Made by a program: the position numbers and the translations under genes. A DNA stretch of 5,446 bases from JAAYVZ01 sp035403265 (GTDB lineage Bacteria; Acidobacteriota; Thermoanaerobaculia; Thermoanaerobaculales; Thermoanaerobaculaceae). The notes beneath the pieces were generated by a model. That model did no database searches. It was given only the letters and a program-made list of their open reading frames with translations, and was not told the DNA's origin. This document shows, in pieces, positions 1 to 5,446 of the stretch (positions within the stretch are counted from its first letter, which is position 1; each line of letters opens with the position of its first letter). The DNA lies in the NCBI GenBank assembly GCA_035403265.1, contig DAONEV010000298.1, positions 1 through 5,446 on the forward strand, given 5' to 3'.

Positions 1-1
1 G

Positions 2-1183
2 TTCGGCGGCGCGGCGGGCGACCTCCTGGGGCCGATCCTCGCCACACTTGCCGGTGACGCCCCGGTGGGCGTCCTGGAGTTCAACGACGCGGTGAGATGG
101 CTTTCGCCTCTTCCCGGCTCACCATCCCAGGCGATCGAGGCGTTCCGGAGGATCAGCCCGAGCGGTCGCTCGACCGTGCTCCTGGACGCGCTGGTGACGG
201 CGGCTCGTGAGATCCCGGAGGGAGGCGTGATCGTCCTGGTCACCGACGGGCGAGACGAGGGGTCGGCAGCCACGATGGTCGACCTGACGGCGCTCCTGGC
301 CAGCCGGCCGGTGCGGATTCTCACTCTGGGGACCGGGCACAAGGTGGACGCCCGCACCTTGCGGCGTCTCGCCGTGCTCTCGGGCGGCGAGTACCTCGGT
401 GGGTTGGCGAACGCCTCCTCCTCGAACGTGCAGGCGGTGATGGGGCGAGCGAGGCAGGCCGTGGCGCGCACGATGACGCCCCGGCCGACCCCTGTGCCTC
501 CACCGACCCCGGCGCCGGTGAGGGTGCCTGTCCAGGTGCCTCCTGCGGGCCGCGTCTCCGGCGGCTTCGACTGGGCGTTGCTGGCTCTCGGTGCGGTGGC
601 GATTGGAGCCCTGGTGATCGGCATCCTGGCCTGGCGGCGCAAGGCGGCCGCCGCCGAGCGCATCTGCCCTGACTGCGGCAACCCGATCCCGGCCTGGGAG
701 AGCGAGTGCTCGATGTGCAAGATCGAGAGGCTCGACCTCCGCCAGGCGGAGCGCGACGCGCCGGCGGCGCTGCCGGCCAGCCCGCTTGCCGAGGAGGAGA
801 TCGGACTCGATCCGTCGGTCTTCTCGAAGGAGCCACTCGAGGAGCGGCTGGAGAAGACGCTCGCTCTCTCCGAGCAGGTCATCCTGGTGGTGCGGCAGCC
901 GCGGGGACCGCAACGAAGCTTCGCCATCGACCCCACGCGCGTCGTCGCGGTGGGTCGCGCTCCCAGGGTCAACAGCATCGCACTGGACGATCCCTCCGTG
1001 TCGGCCCAGCATTTCAAGATCGTGCCCAAGGACGAAGACTTCTACGTCGTCGACCTTGACTCCTCCAACGGCACCCTCGTCAACGGCGAGCGGGTGCGGG
1101 TGCACAAGCTGCACAACGGCGACACCATCATGGTCGGTCAGGTGGAGTGCCAGTTCCGCACCCAGTTCGTGCGCACCGCATAG
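2..1183 (+). CDS. VWA - transmembrane - zinc ribbon - FHA domain protein (5' end outside window)
   Basis: The frame is open from position 2, so the true start lies upstream; a GTG at 65 falls inside the VWA fold and is unlikely to be the start. Residues are counted from the codon at 2 (393 present). Residues 1 to about 150 look like the later part of a von Willebrand A domain: strand GVLEFND, a GRST motif whose Thr58 fits the MIDAS threonine, and strand VIVLVTDG with Asp82. The first MIDAS motif (DxSxS) would be upstream. A Pro-rich linker (about 159-184), one hydrophobic helix (about 191-211) and then RRK follow. CPDC (Cys222, Cys225) and CSMC (Cys236, Cys239) form a likely zinc ribbon. Residues 306-387 are an FHA domain with Gly318-Arg319, Ser334-x-x-His337 and Asn356-Gly357, the phosphothreonine-binding signature. 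The basic residues after the helix suggest VWA outside and zinc ribbon plus FHA in the cytoplasm (inference). It may link an outside ligand to Ser/Thr kinase signalling. Domain calls are fairly sure; function is unknown. Confidence 0.85.
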   Translation, partial: FGGAAGDLLGPILATLAGDAPVGVLEFNDAVRWLSPLPGSPSQAIEAFRRISPSGRSTVLLDALVTAAREIPEGGVIVLVTDGRDEGSAATMVDLTALLASRPVRILTLGTGHKVDARTLRRLAVLSGGEYLGGLANASSSNVQAVMGRARQAVARTMTPRPTPVPPPTPAPVRVPVQVPPAGRVSGGFDWALLALGAVAIGALVIGILAWRRKAAAAERICPDCGNPIPAWESECSMCKIERLDLRQAERDAPAALPASPLAEEEIGLDPSVFSKEPLEERLEKTLALSEQVILVVRQPRGPQRSFAIDPTRVVAVGRAPRVNSIALDDPSVSAQHFKIVPKDEDFYVVDLDSSNGTLVNGERVRVHKLHNGDTIMVGQVECQFRTQFVRTA

Positions 1184-1316
1184 CGGCAGGCCGGGGACTG
1201 GCCGTCGGGGTGATCGCCGCAGGTCACCTCTCCCTCCGGTCGTTGGACGGGCGGCCGGGGCTGGGCGCTCCCTGATCGGCTCGTCCTCGCGCCCGACCCC
1301 GGCGGCGAATGTGGGC

Positions 1317-1322
1317 TAGAAT
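1317..1322 (+). promoter_or_regulatory. Candidate -10 element upstream of ribH
   Basis: TAGAAT differs from the sigma70-type consensus TATAAT at one base and sits in a small AT-richer island of an otherwise very GC-rich gap. It ends 18 nt before the ribH ATG, so transcription would start with a leader of only about 10 nt that still contains the GGAG ribosome site. The best -35 match, CCGACC at 1293-1298 with an 18-nt spacer, is weak (three of six bases). This is the only good promoter candidate in the 157-bp gap and would drive the ribH-nusB gene group. No riboflavin (FMN) riboswitch fits in the short leader. Confidence 0.45.
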
Positions 1323-1330
1323 CTGTCCTG

Positions 1331-1334
1331 GGAG
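1331..1334 (+). promoter_or_regulatory. Ribosome binding site of ribH
   Basis: GGAG lies 6 nt before the ATG at 1341. It supports that start, which also gives the normal N-terminal length for lumazine synthase. Confidence 0.7.
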
Positions 1335-1340
1335 TGAAGA

Positions 1341-1811
1341 ATGCCTCGCACATACGAAGGAGTGCTGGACGCAAAGGGTCTCCGTTTCGGCATCGTGGTC
1401 AGCCGGTTCAACGACCTGCTTACCGGGAAGCTCGTGGAAGGCGCCCTGGACTGCCTCACCCGGCACGGAGCCGGTGACCAGGACTTGACGGTGGCAAGGG
1501 TGCCGGGTGCATGGGAGCTGCCGATGGTTGCCGACCGGCTCGCGCGCTCGGGCAAGGTCGATGCGGTCATCGCACTGGGGGTGCTGATCCGCGGTGACAC
1601 GCCTCACTTCGAGTACATCGCCGCCGAGGTCAGCAAGGGCCTGGCACAGGTCGGCCTGGGAGCCGGAATCCCGGTATCCTTCGGTGTCCTCACCACGGAG
1701 AACCTGGAGCAGGCGATCGAACGGTCCGGCACCAAGGCGGGCAACAAGGGCTGGCAGGCGGCACTGGCCGCCATCGAGATGGTCCAGCTCTACCGCCGGC
1801 TTGGGGAGTAG
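1341..1811 (+). CDS. ribH: 6,7-dimethyl-8-ribityllumazine synthase
   Basis: This enzyme condenses 5-amino-6-ribitylamino-uracil with 3,4-dihydroxy-2-butanone 4-phosphate to make lumazine, the penultimate step of riboflavin synthesis, in the cytoplasm. The 156-residue length is normal. Family motifs are all present: VSRFN (20-24) in the substrate site, VPGAWELP (54-61), IRGDTPHFEY (83-92) with His89 matching the catalytic histidine (His88 in Bacillus subtilis), and ERSGTKAGNKG (127-137) with Arg128 matching the conserved arginine. Trp58 stands where many homologues have Phe. The protein family normally assembles into pentamers or 60-mer capsids. The gene is the first of a tight four-gene group and stops 3 bp before nusB, a pairing seen in many bacteria. 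No other riboflavin gene is in the window. Confidence 0.97.
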   Translation: MPRTYEGVLDAKGLRFGIVVSRFNDLLTGKLVEGALDCLTRHGAGDQDLTVARVPGAWELPMVADRLARSGKVDAVIALGVLIRGDTPHFEYIAAEVSKGLAQVGLGAGIPVSFGVLTTENLEQAIERSGTKAGNKGWQAALAAIEMVQLYRRLGE

Positions 1812-1814
1812 GGA

Positions 1815-2228
1815 ATGGGCATGCGGCGACGGGGCCGCGAGCTGGCCCTGCAGATGCTCTACCAACACGAGATGGCCGGCAACGACGTGGAGACCATCGT
1901 TCGGGCGTTCGAGGAGCTGCAGCAGGCGCCGCCGCCGATCCAGGAGTTCGCCGCCCGGCTGGCGCGCGGCGCCATCGAGAAGCAACCCGAGATCGACGCC
2001 CGCCTCGGAGAGCACGCCGACAACTGGCGTCTCGACCGCATGGCGGCAGTCGACCGCAACATCTTACGCTTGGCGATGTACGAGCTGCTCTTCGCACCGG
2101 ATACCCCGCCAGCGGTGGTGATCGACGAGGCGGTGGAGATCGCGAAGAGATTCGGCAGCGAGCGCTCCAGCCAGTTCGTGAACGGGGTGCTGGACGGGTA
2201 CCTGCACCGGGGGGCCCCTGCGGTGTGA
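1815..2228 (+). CDS. nusB: Transcription antitermination factor NusB
   Basis: NusB binds boxA RNA together with NusE (ribosomal protein S10) and helps RNA polymerase read through rRNA operons. The 137-residue length is typical. Motifs seen are the basic N-terminus RRRGRELALQMLYQ (4-17), W71xLxR75, the signature VDRNILRLAMYEL (79-91), P98-P99 followed by VVIDEAVEIAKRF (101-113), and SSQFVNGVLD (118-127). The start is ambiguous: ATG at 1815 has GGGGAG 6 nt upstream (1803-1808), inside the ribH end, while ATG at 1821 has AGGGA (1810-1814) 6 nt upstream and gives MRRRGREL, close to the usual N-terminus. The gap to ribH is only 3 bp (9 with the later start). The stop codon overlaps the next gene's GTG. 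Confidence 0.96.
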   Translation: MGMRRRGRELALQMLYQHEMAGNDVETIVRAFEELQQAPPPIQEFAARLARGAIEKQPEIDARLGEHADNWRLDRMAAVDRNILRLAMYELLFAPDTPPAVVIDEAVEIAKRFGSERSSQFVNGVLDGYLHRGAPAV

Positions 2229-3217
2229 CGATGCGGTCCCGACTCGGTCTCGTCGTGACACTTGGCGTGCTCGCGGCTGGCGCGGCCGGCGCTGACGAGT
2301 CCCACTACCTGTTCCCGACCGGCCTGGCGGCGCGGGTCGAGAGCGGAGACCGCGGCGGGTTGGTGGTCGGCATCGAGCCCCGGAGCGACGGCACCCTGGT
2401 GACCGTGAGCAGCCTCGCACAGACGCTCGATGAGTGGCCGGCCCCGACAGCCCGGAACCCCCGGCTCGACAGCAAGCCGGCCAGCCTGCTGCTGCAACCC
2501 CGGTTTCAGCTCCCGGCTGAGCTGGGTGGCCTACTGACGACTCCGGTTGACTCATGGCGGAACCTGGTCAGGGTCGTGGAGTTCGTCTCGCAGCGGGTGG
2601 TGCTCGACGACGAGGACCGGGGCGCGCAGGACGCGGAGAGCGTCCTCGCCCGGGGCCACGGGCGCTGCTCCGGGCGGGCCAACGCGGCGGTCGGCCTGCT
2701 GCGGGAGGTGGGGATCCCGGCGCGAGTCGTGCACGGCGTGGTGGTCGGGGAGCGGGGAGTCAAGTGGCACCGGTGGGGAGAGGCCTGGCTCGACCGTCTG
2801 GGCTGGGTGTCCTTCGACCCTGGCGTCGCCGTGGGGATCGTCAGCGTTCGGTACGTCCCGATGCGGGGTGCCGCCGAGGGCGCTCCTCTGTCCGGCATCC
2901 GAATCCTGGGCATCGATGAGCAGGGATACGTGGGGGTGCCGGTGCGCAACGGCCTGCGGGTGCTCCCGTCCCAGGGCGTCACGGTGCAGTGCCTGGCGGG
3001 GGCGCCTGCCAGCGAGATGTGGGCTGCGCTCTACAGCCCTGACGGTTCGCGCTGGGTCCGCCGGGGGCACGGCGAGGTGGTGTTCTCCGGGCTGCTTCCC
3101 GGTCGCTATCGTCTGGTCTGGCCCCAGCGGGACAGGCTCCGGGAGGCCGAGCTGACGCTGGGTGCGGCCGGGATCGTGCGCCTGGACCTGCACCAGGTCG
3201 GGGAGGTGGGCTCGTGA
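2225..3217 (+). CDS. Exported transglutaminase-like domain protein with C-terminal Ig-like domain
   Basis: The N-terminus is a likely signal peptide: basic RSR, hydrophobic core LGLVVTLGVLAAG, and an AGA site with cleavage after residue 23. Residues about 110-212 match the transglutaminase-like core: Cys148 in GRCSGRA, the helix and GIPARVV strand, His182 in WHRWGEAWL and Asp198 in GWVSFDPG, giving an intact Cys-His-Asp triad. In this family the fold can act as a protease, peptidase or amidase, or cross-link proteins, so the substrate cannot be read from sequence. Residues about 245-322, with FSGLLPGRYRLVW, resemble a CNA-B or carboxypeptidase-regulatory-like beta domain. No C-terminal anchor is seen, so it is probably periplasmic or secreted. 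GTG at 2225 overlaps the nusB stop as GTGA; ATG at 2231 is an alternative that still keeps the whole signal peptide. A G-run (2209-2214) is the only ribosome-site candidate and fits the GTG better. Its end overlaps the next gene. Confidence 0.85.
   Translation: MTMRSRLGLVVTLGVLAAGAAGADESHYLFPTGLAARVESGDRGGLVVGIEPRSDGTLVTVSSLAQTLDEWPAPTARNPRLDSKPASLLLQPRFQLPAELGGLLTTPVDSWRNLVRVVEFVSQRVVLDDEDRGAQDAESVLARGHGRCSGRANAAVGLLREVGIPARVVHGVVVGERGVKWHRWGEAWLDRLGWVSFDPGVAVGIVSVRYVPMRGAAEGAPLSGIRILGIDEQGYVGVPVRNGLRVLPSQGVTVQCLAGAPASEMWAALYSPDGSRWVRRGHGEVVFSGLLPGRYRLVWPQRDRLREAELTLGAAGIVRLDLHQVGEVGS
3201..3209 (+). promoter_or_regulatory. Strong ribosome binding site inside the end of the transglutaminase gene
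   Basis: GGGAGGTGG contains GGAGGT (3202-3207) exactly 6 nt before the GTG at 3214. It fixes this GTG as the start of the DUF4388 gene and suggests strong reinitiation across the 4-base overlap. Confidence 0.75.
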
Positions 3218-4458
3218 AGTCGATCGTCGGCAGACTTACCGATCTCGGTCTGAGGGAGCTCTTCAGGCTGCTCGCCTCCGCCGACGCCGAGGGCGTGGTG
3301 GAGCTGGACACTCCCGCCGGCAAGGCGCGGCTCTGGGTGCGGGGCGGCGAGGTAGCAGGGAACCCGGAGCGGCGGGTTGTGCGGGCGGCGCTCGGGCGGG
3401 CCGGGACGTTCTGCTTCCGGCCGGGTTCCACCGCCGGCCTCGTGGACTGGGTGAGCCAGGATGCTTTCCTGGCAGGGGTCGACGAGAGTGCTCAGGGGAG
3501 CTTGCGATGGCAGCCTTCCGGTGGCCCGATGGCGCCCGCGGCCGCCGATCCGTTGTCGGAGCTGCGCGACTCGCTTGCCGAGGTGCAACTGCCGGCCGCC
3601 GCCGCCCGCATCGTCGTCGTCACGGCCGATTCCCGACCCTACCGCGCGGTCGGCAACGACTGGCGGCAGCGGGGCTGGGAGCTGGACCTCACTGACCAGC
3701 CCGGCTGGCCCGAGGCCCCAGCGCCCGACGTCCTGATTGTTCACGTTCCAACCTCGACCACCCTGGCGGGGCGGGCAGAGCCGTGGCTGGCGCTGGCGCA
3801 ACGGGCCGCGGACCAGCACCCGCCCGTGCCCGTGCTGTGGGTTGGAGGTGTCGCCGATGCGCATCTCCGGCACCAGACGGTGATGGCGGGCGTGGATTTC
3901 CTTCTGCCGGCCCCGGCGGGCGAGCTGGGCGAGGCGGCGCGCTGGTTCCGCGAGGAGGTCACATACCTCGTGGAGCGTCTGCTCGGTCGCCGGCCCTCCG
4001 AGGTTCCCGGCGAGGGCGAGGCGTTTCGTGACTTCTTCGTGGCGCTCCACGCGGATTCCTCGCCGGCCGAGACCCACGCGTCGCTCCTGCGGTTCGCCTC
4101 CAGCTTCTACGCCAGGGGAATGCTCTTCGGGGTGCGCGACGCCGCTCTGGAGTCCCTGGGAGGGTACGGTTTCGCCATGGGCTCGGGAGTGCGGATCTCG
4201 CGCGGCATCTCGGCGTTCGAGGAGGCGATCATCGGCCGCCAGCCGGTGGAGCTGGACGTCCTGGCGGCCGAGGAGATGGCGGTGATCCTGCCTGCCCTGG
4301 GCGTCACGGCGATGGAGAAGGCGGCTGTCTACCCGGTGCTCGCGGCCGGCGACTGTGTGGCGCTGTTCATGGGCGAAGGCCGTCTGGTTCCCGATGGCAC
4401 CACGGGCGGGCTCGCCGGCCTCCTTGCCAGGAGCGGAGCCGAGCTGCTCGGCGTCTAG
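3214..4458 (+). CDS. DUF4388 (PATAN) / degenerate receiver-like / GAF-like regulatory protein
   Basis: This is a soluble, probably cytoplasmic protein of 414 residues with no signal peptide or membrane helix. Residues 1 to about 70 look like a DUF4388/PATAN domain (GRLTDLGLRELFRLL, then GVVEL and an ARLWVRGGEVAG hairpin), a module frequent in signalling proteins of Deltaproteobacteria, Acidobacteriota and Cyanobacteria. Residues about 132-252 follow the alternating pattern of a response-regulator receiver (RIVVV, PDVLIVHVP, VPVLWVGG, GVDFLLPAP), but the phosphoacceptor Asp position is His177, the conserved Thr/Ser after strand 4 is Gly and the conserved Lys is Ala233. It is therefore unlikely to be phosphorylated in the normal way. 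Residues about 270-400 resemble a GAF-like sensory domain; this is the least certain call. The GTG start overlaps the upstream stop as GTGA, so it is likely made together with the exported transglutaminase-like protein. Its ligand and output are unknown. Confidence 0.8.
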   Translation: MKSIVGRLTDLGLRELFRLLASADAEGVVELDTPAGKARLWVRGGEVAGNPERRVVRAALGRAGTFCFRPGSTAGLVDWVSQDAFLAGVDESAQGSLRWQPSGGPMAPAAADPLSELRDSLAEVQLPAAAARIVVVTADSRPYRAVGNDWRQRGWELDLTDQPGWPEAPAPDVLIVHVPTSTTLAGRAEPWLALAQRAADQHPPVPVLWVGGVADAHLRHQTVMAGVDFLLPAPAGELGEAARWFREEVTYLVERLLGRRPSEVPGEGEAFRDFFVALHADSSPAETHASLLRFASSFYARGMLFGVRDAALESLGGYGFAMGSGVRISRGISAFEEAIIGRQPVELDVLAAEEMAVILPALGVTAMEKAAVYPVLAAGDCVALFMGEGRLVPDGTTGGLAGLLARSGAELLGV

Positions 4459-4499
4459 GACCCAGCCTGGCGGAGGAACTGGAAGGCCTTCCGCTTTCT

Positions 4500-4514
4500 C
4501 CGGGAGACTCCCGG
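4500..4514 (+). terminator. Small GC-rich hairpin, possible terminator after the four-gene group
   Basis: CCGGGA (4500-4505) and TCCCGG (4509-4514) form a perfect 6-bp stem with a 3-nt GAC loop, 41 bp after the DUF4388 stop. There is no T-run after it, so it does not look like a standard intrinsic terminator; it could slow polymerase or protect the 3' end. A second perfect palindrome, GGAAGGCCTTCC (4481-4492), lies just upstream and could fold as a weaker 4-bp stem. Confidence 0.3.
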
Positions 4515-4565
4515 CCCGCAGCCCCATCTCGGTCTCCTCTCACCTGGGCGGAGGCGGGGGTACGA

Positions 4566-4571
4566 TACAAT
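4566..4571 (+). promoter_or_regulatory. Candidate -10 element upstream of leuS
   Basis: TACAAT is one base away from TATAAT and stands out in the GC-rich 131-bp gap. It ends 18 nt before the leuS ATG, the same distance as the candidate upstream of ribH. No good -35 element is visible at 16-18 nt upstream. It suggests that leuS has its own promoter and a very short leader; no T-box or leucine attenuator fits within it. Confidence 0.45.
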
Positions 4572-4579
4572 CCGACGCC

Positions 4580-4584
4580 GGAGG
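4580..4584 (+). promoter_or_regulatory. Ribosome binding site of leuS
   Basis: GGAGG lies 5 nt before the ATG at 4590 and supports that start. Confidence 0.75.
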
Positions 4585-4589
4585 CGTGC

Positions 4590-5446
4590 ATGGCTTTGCC
4601 CTATGATCCGCAGCACTTCGAGCCCAAGTGGCAAGACATCTGGGCGCGCGAGGGGTTCGCGTCCGTGGACACCGCGGGCGAGAAGGACCTGTACATGCTG
4701 ATGATGTTCCCGTACCCCTCGGGCGACCTGCACGTCGGTCATGGCCGGAACTACATCCTGGGCGACTGCATGTTCCGGATGTTCCTGCAGCAGGGCCGGC
4801 GCGTCCTCAACCCGATGGGCTGGGACGCCTTCGGGCTGCCGGCCGAGAACGCGGCGATCAAGCGCAACATCCACCCCAGCGAGTGGACCCAGTCCAACAT
4901 CGGGCGCATGAAGGAGCAGTTCCGGCGCTGGGGGATCCTCTATGACTGGGACAAGGAGCTCGCCTCCTGCGACCCGGCCTACTACCGCTGGAATCAGTGG
5001 TTCTTCAACCGCATGCTGGAGAAGGGCCTGGCCTACCGCGGCCGTTCGCCAGTCAACTGGTGTTCATCGTGCCAGACGGTGCTCGCCAACGAGCAGGTCA
5101 AGGACGGGGCGTGCGAACGGTGCCAGACGCCGGTGCAGCAGCGCGAGCTGGAGCAGTGGTTCCTCAAGATCACGGCCTACGCCGACCGCCTGCTGGAGGG
5201 GCTCGACCGCCTCCCGGACTGGTCCGAGAAGGTCAAGACCATGCAGCGCAACTGGATCGGCCGCTCCGAGGGGTGCGACGTGGTGTTCCGCCTCGAGGGC
5301 ACCGGCGAGCCGATCACGATCTTCACGACGCGCGTCGACACGATCCACGGTGCGACGTTCATGGCGATCGCGCCCGAGCACCCGCTGGCGGAGCGGTTCC
5401 GGGCGAGTGCGCCGGACGCCGACTTCGGCGAGTTCGTGGACCGGCT
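4590..5446 (+). CDS. leuS: Leucyl-tRNA synthetase (3' end outside window)
   Basis: This class I enzyme attaches leucine to tRNA-Leu in the cytoplasm. The frame is open to the window end and gives the first 285 residues of a protein usually about 800-900 long. The start MALPYDPQHFEPKWQ is typical of bacterial LeuRS. The ATP-binding HIGH motif appears as HVGH (48-51) in FPYPSGDLHVGHGRNY, followed by NPMGWDAFGLPAENAA (74-89). Cys158, Cys161, Cys175 and Cys178 form a zinc-binding insertion. WIGRSEG (222-228) leads into the editing (CP1) domain, whose threonine-rich motif TTRVDT (246-251) keeps Thr251, equivalent to the discriminator Thr252 of Escherichia coli, and Asp250; Val249 replaces the more common Pro. 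The KMSKS loop and the anticodon domain lie beyond the window. It appears to be transcribed from its own promoter. Confidence 0.97.
   Translation, partial: MALPYDPQHFEPKWQDIWAREGFASVDTAGEKDLYMLMMFPYPSGDLHVGHGRNYILGDCMFRMFLQQGRRVLNPMGWDAFGLPAENAAIKRNIHPSEWTQSNIGRMKEQFRRWGILYDWDKELASCDPAYYRWNQWFFNRMLEKGLAYRGRSPVNWCSSCQTVLANEQVKDGACERCQTPVQQRELEQWFLKITAYADRLLEGLDRLPDWSEKVKTMQRNWIGRSEGCDVVFRLEGTGEPITIFTTRVDTIHGATFMAIAPEHPLAERFRASAPDADFGEFVDR

Noticed and set aside
119..1114. 331-codon open frame on the - strand opposite the VWA-FHA gene
   Set aside because: Low-complexity Arg/His/Gly-rich product with no motifs; the + strand frame encodes clear FHA and zinc-ribbon signatures.
1184..1340. Possible intrinsic terminator or FMN riboswitch between the VWA-FHA gene and ribH
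   Set aside because: Only short, imperfect inverted repeats are present (for example GGCC at 1189-1192 and 1200-1203), with no T-run. The candidate promoter lies just before ribH, which leaves no room for an FMN riboswitch in the leader.
1224..2015. 263-codon open frame on the - strand across ribH and nusB
   Set aside because: It covers two unmistakable conserved genes on the + strand and shows no family motif.
3106..4527. 473-codon open frame on the - strand opposite the DUF4388 gene
   Set aside because: The antisense product is rich in Arg, His, Gln and Gly with no domain-like pattern, as expected for the shadow of a GC-rich gene. The + strand gene has a strong ribosome site and recognisable domains.
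4835..4846. Val in place of Pro in the LeuRS editing motif (TTRVDT), and Gly in GHGRNY, as signs of an unusual enzyme
   Set aside because: Both are positions where bacterial LeuRS proteins vary; the catalytic and discriminator residues (HVGH, Thr251, Asp250) are kept, so the enzyme looks ordinary.

Overview
This is a GC-rich, gene-dense stretch of bacterial chromosome. All genes are on the + strand, and the window cuts into a gene at each end. The housekeeping genes (ribH, nusB, leuS) are clear from conserved motifs. The accessory genes are recognisable only at domain level. Very high GC, a PATAN/DUF4388 regulator, an FHA protein and a secreted transglutaminase-like protein fit a deep-branching Gram-negative lineage such as Acidobacteriota (for example Thermoanaerobaculia) or Myxococcota and relatives. 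That placement is inference, not something the sequence proves.

Layout. Positions 2-1183 hold the 3' part of a gene for a membrane protein: VWA domain, proline-rich linker, one transmembrane helix, a four-cysteine zinc ribbon and a C-terminal FHA domain. A 157-bp gap follows, with a promoter-like -10 hexamer just before ribH. Next come four tightly packed genes: ribH (lumazine synthase), nusB (antitermination factor), a predicted exported transglutaminase-like protein, and a cytoplasmic DUF4388 / receiver-like / GAF-like regulator. ribH and nusB are 3 bp apart. The next two junctions are both 4-base GTGA stop/start overlaps, so the four genes are probably one transcript with translational coupling. 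A 131-bp gap with a small GC-rich hairpin and a second promoter-like hexamer separates them from the 5' part of leuS (leucyl-tRNA synthetase), which runs off the window end.

How the genes fit together. ribH serves riboflavin synthesis, nusB serves rRNA transcription and leuS serves tRNA charging. The two genes between nusB and leuS have no obvious metabolic link to these; they look like lineage-specific envelope and signalling genes co-transcribed with housekeeping genes. The most interesting points are the VWA-TM-zinc ribbon-FHA architecture, the receiver-like domain lacking its phosphoacceptor Asp and conserved Lys, and the coupling of an exported transglutaminase-like protein to that regulator. 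I saw no CRISPR array, mobile element, RNA gene or clear long repeat, and nothing that amounts to a demonstrably new system.
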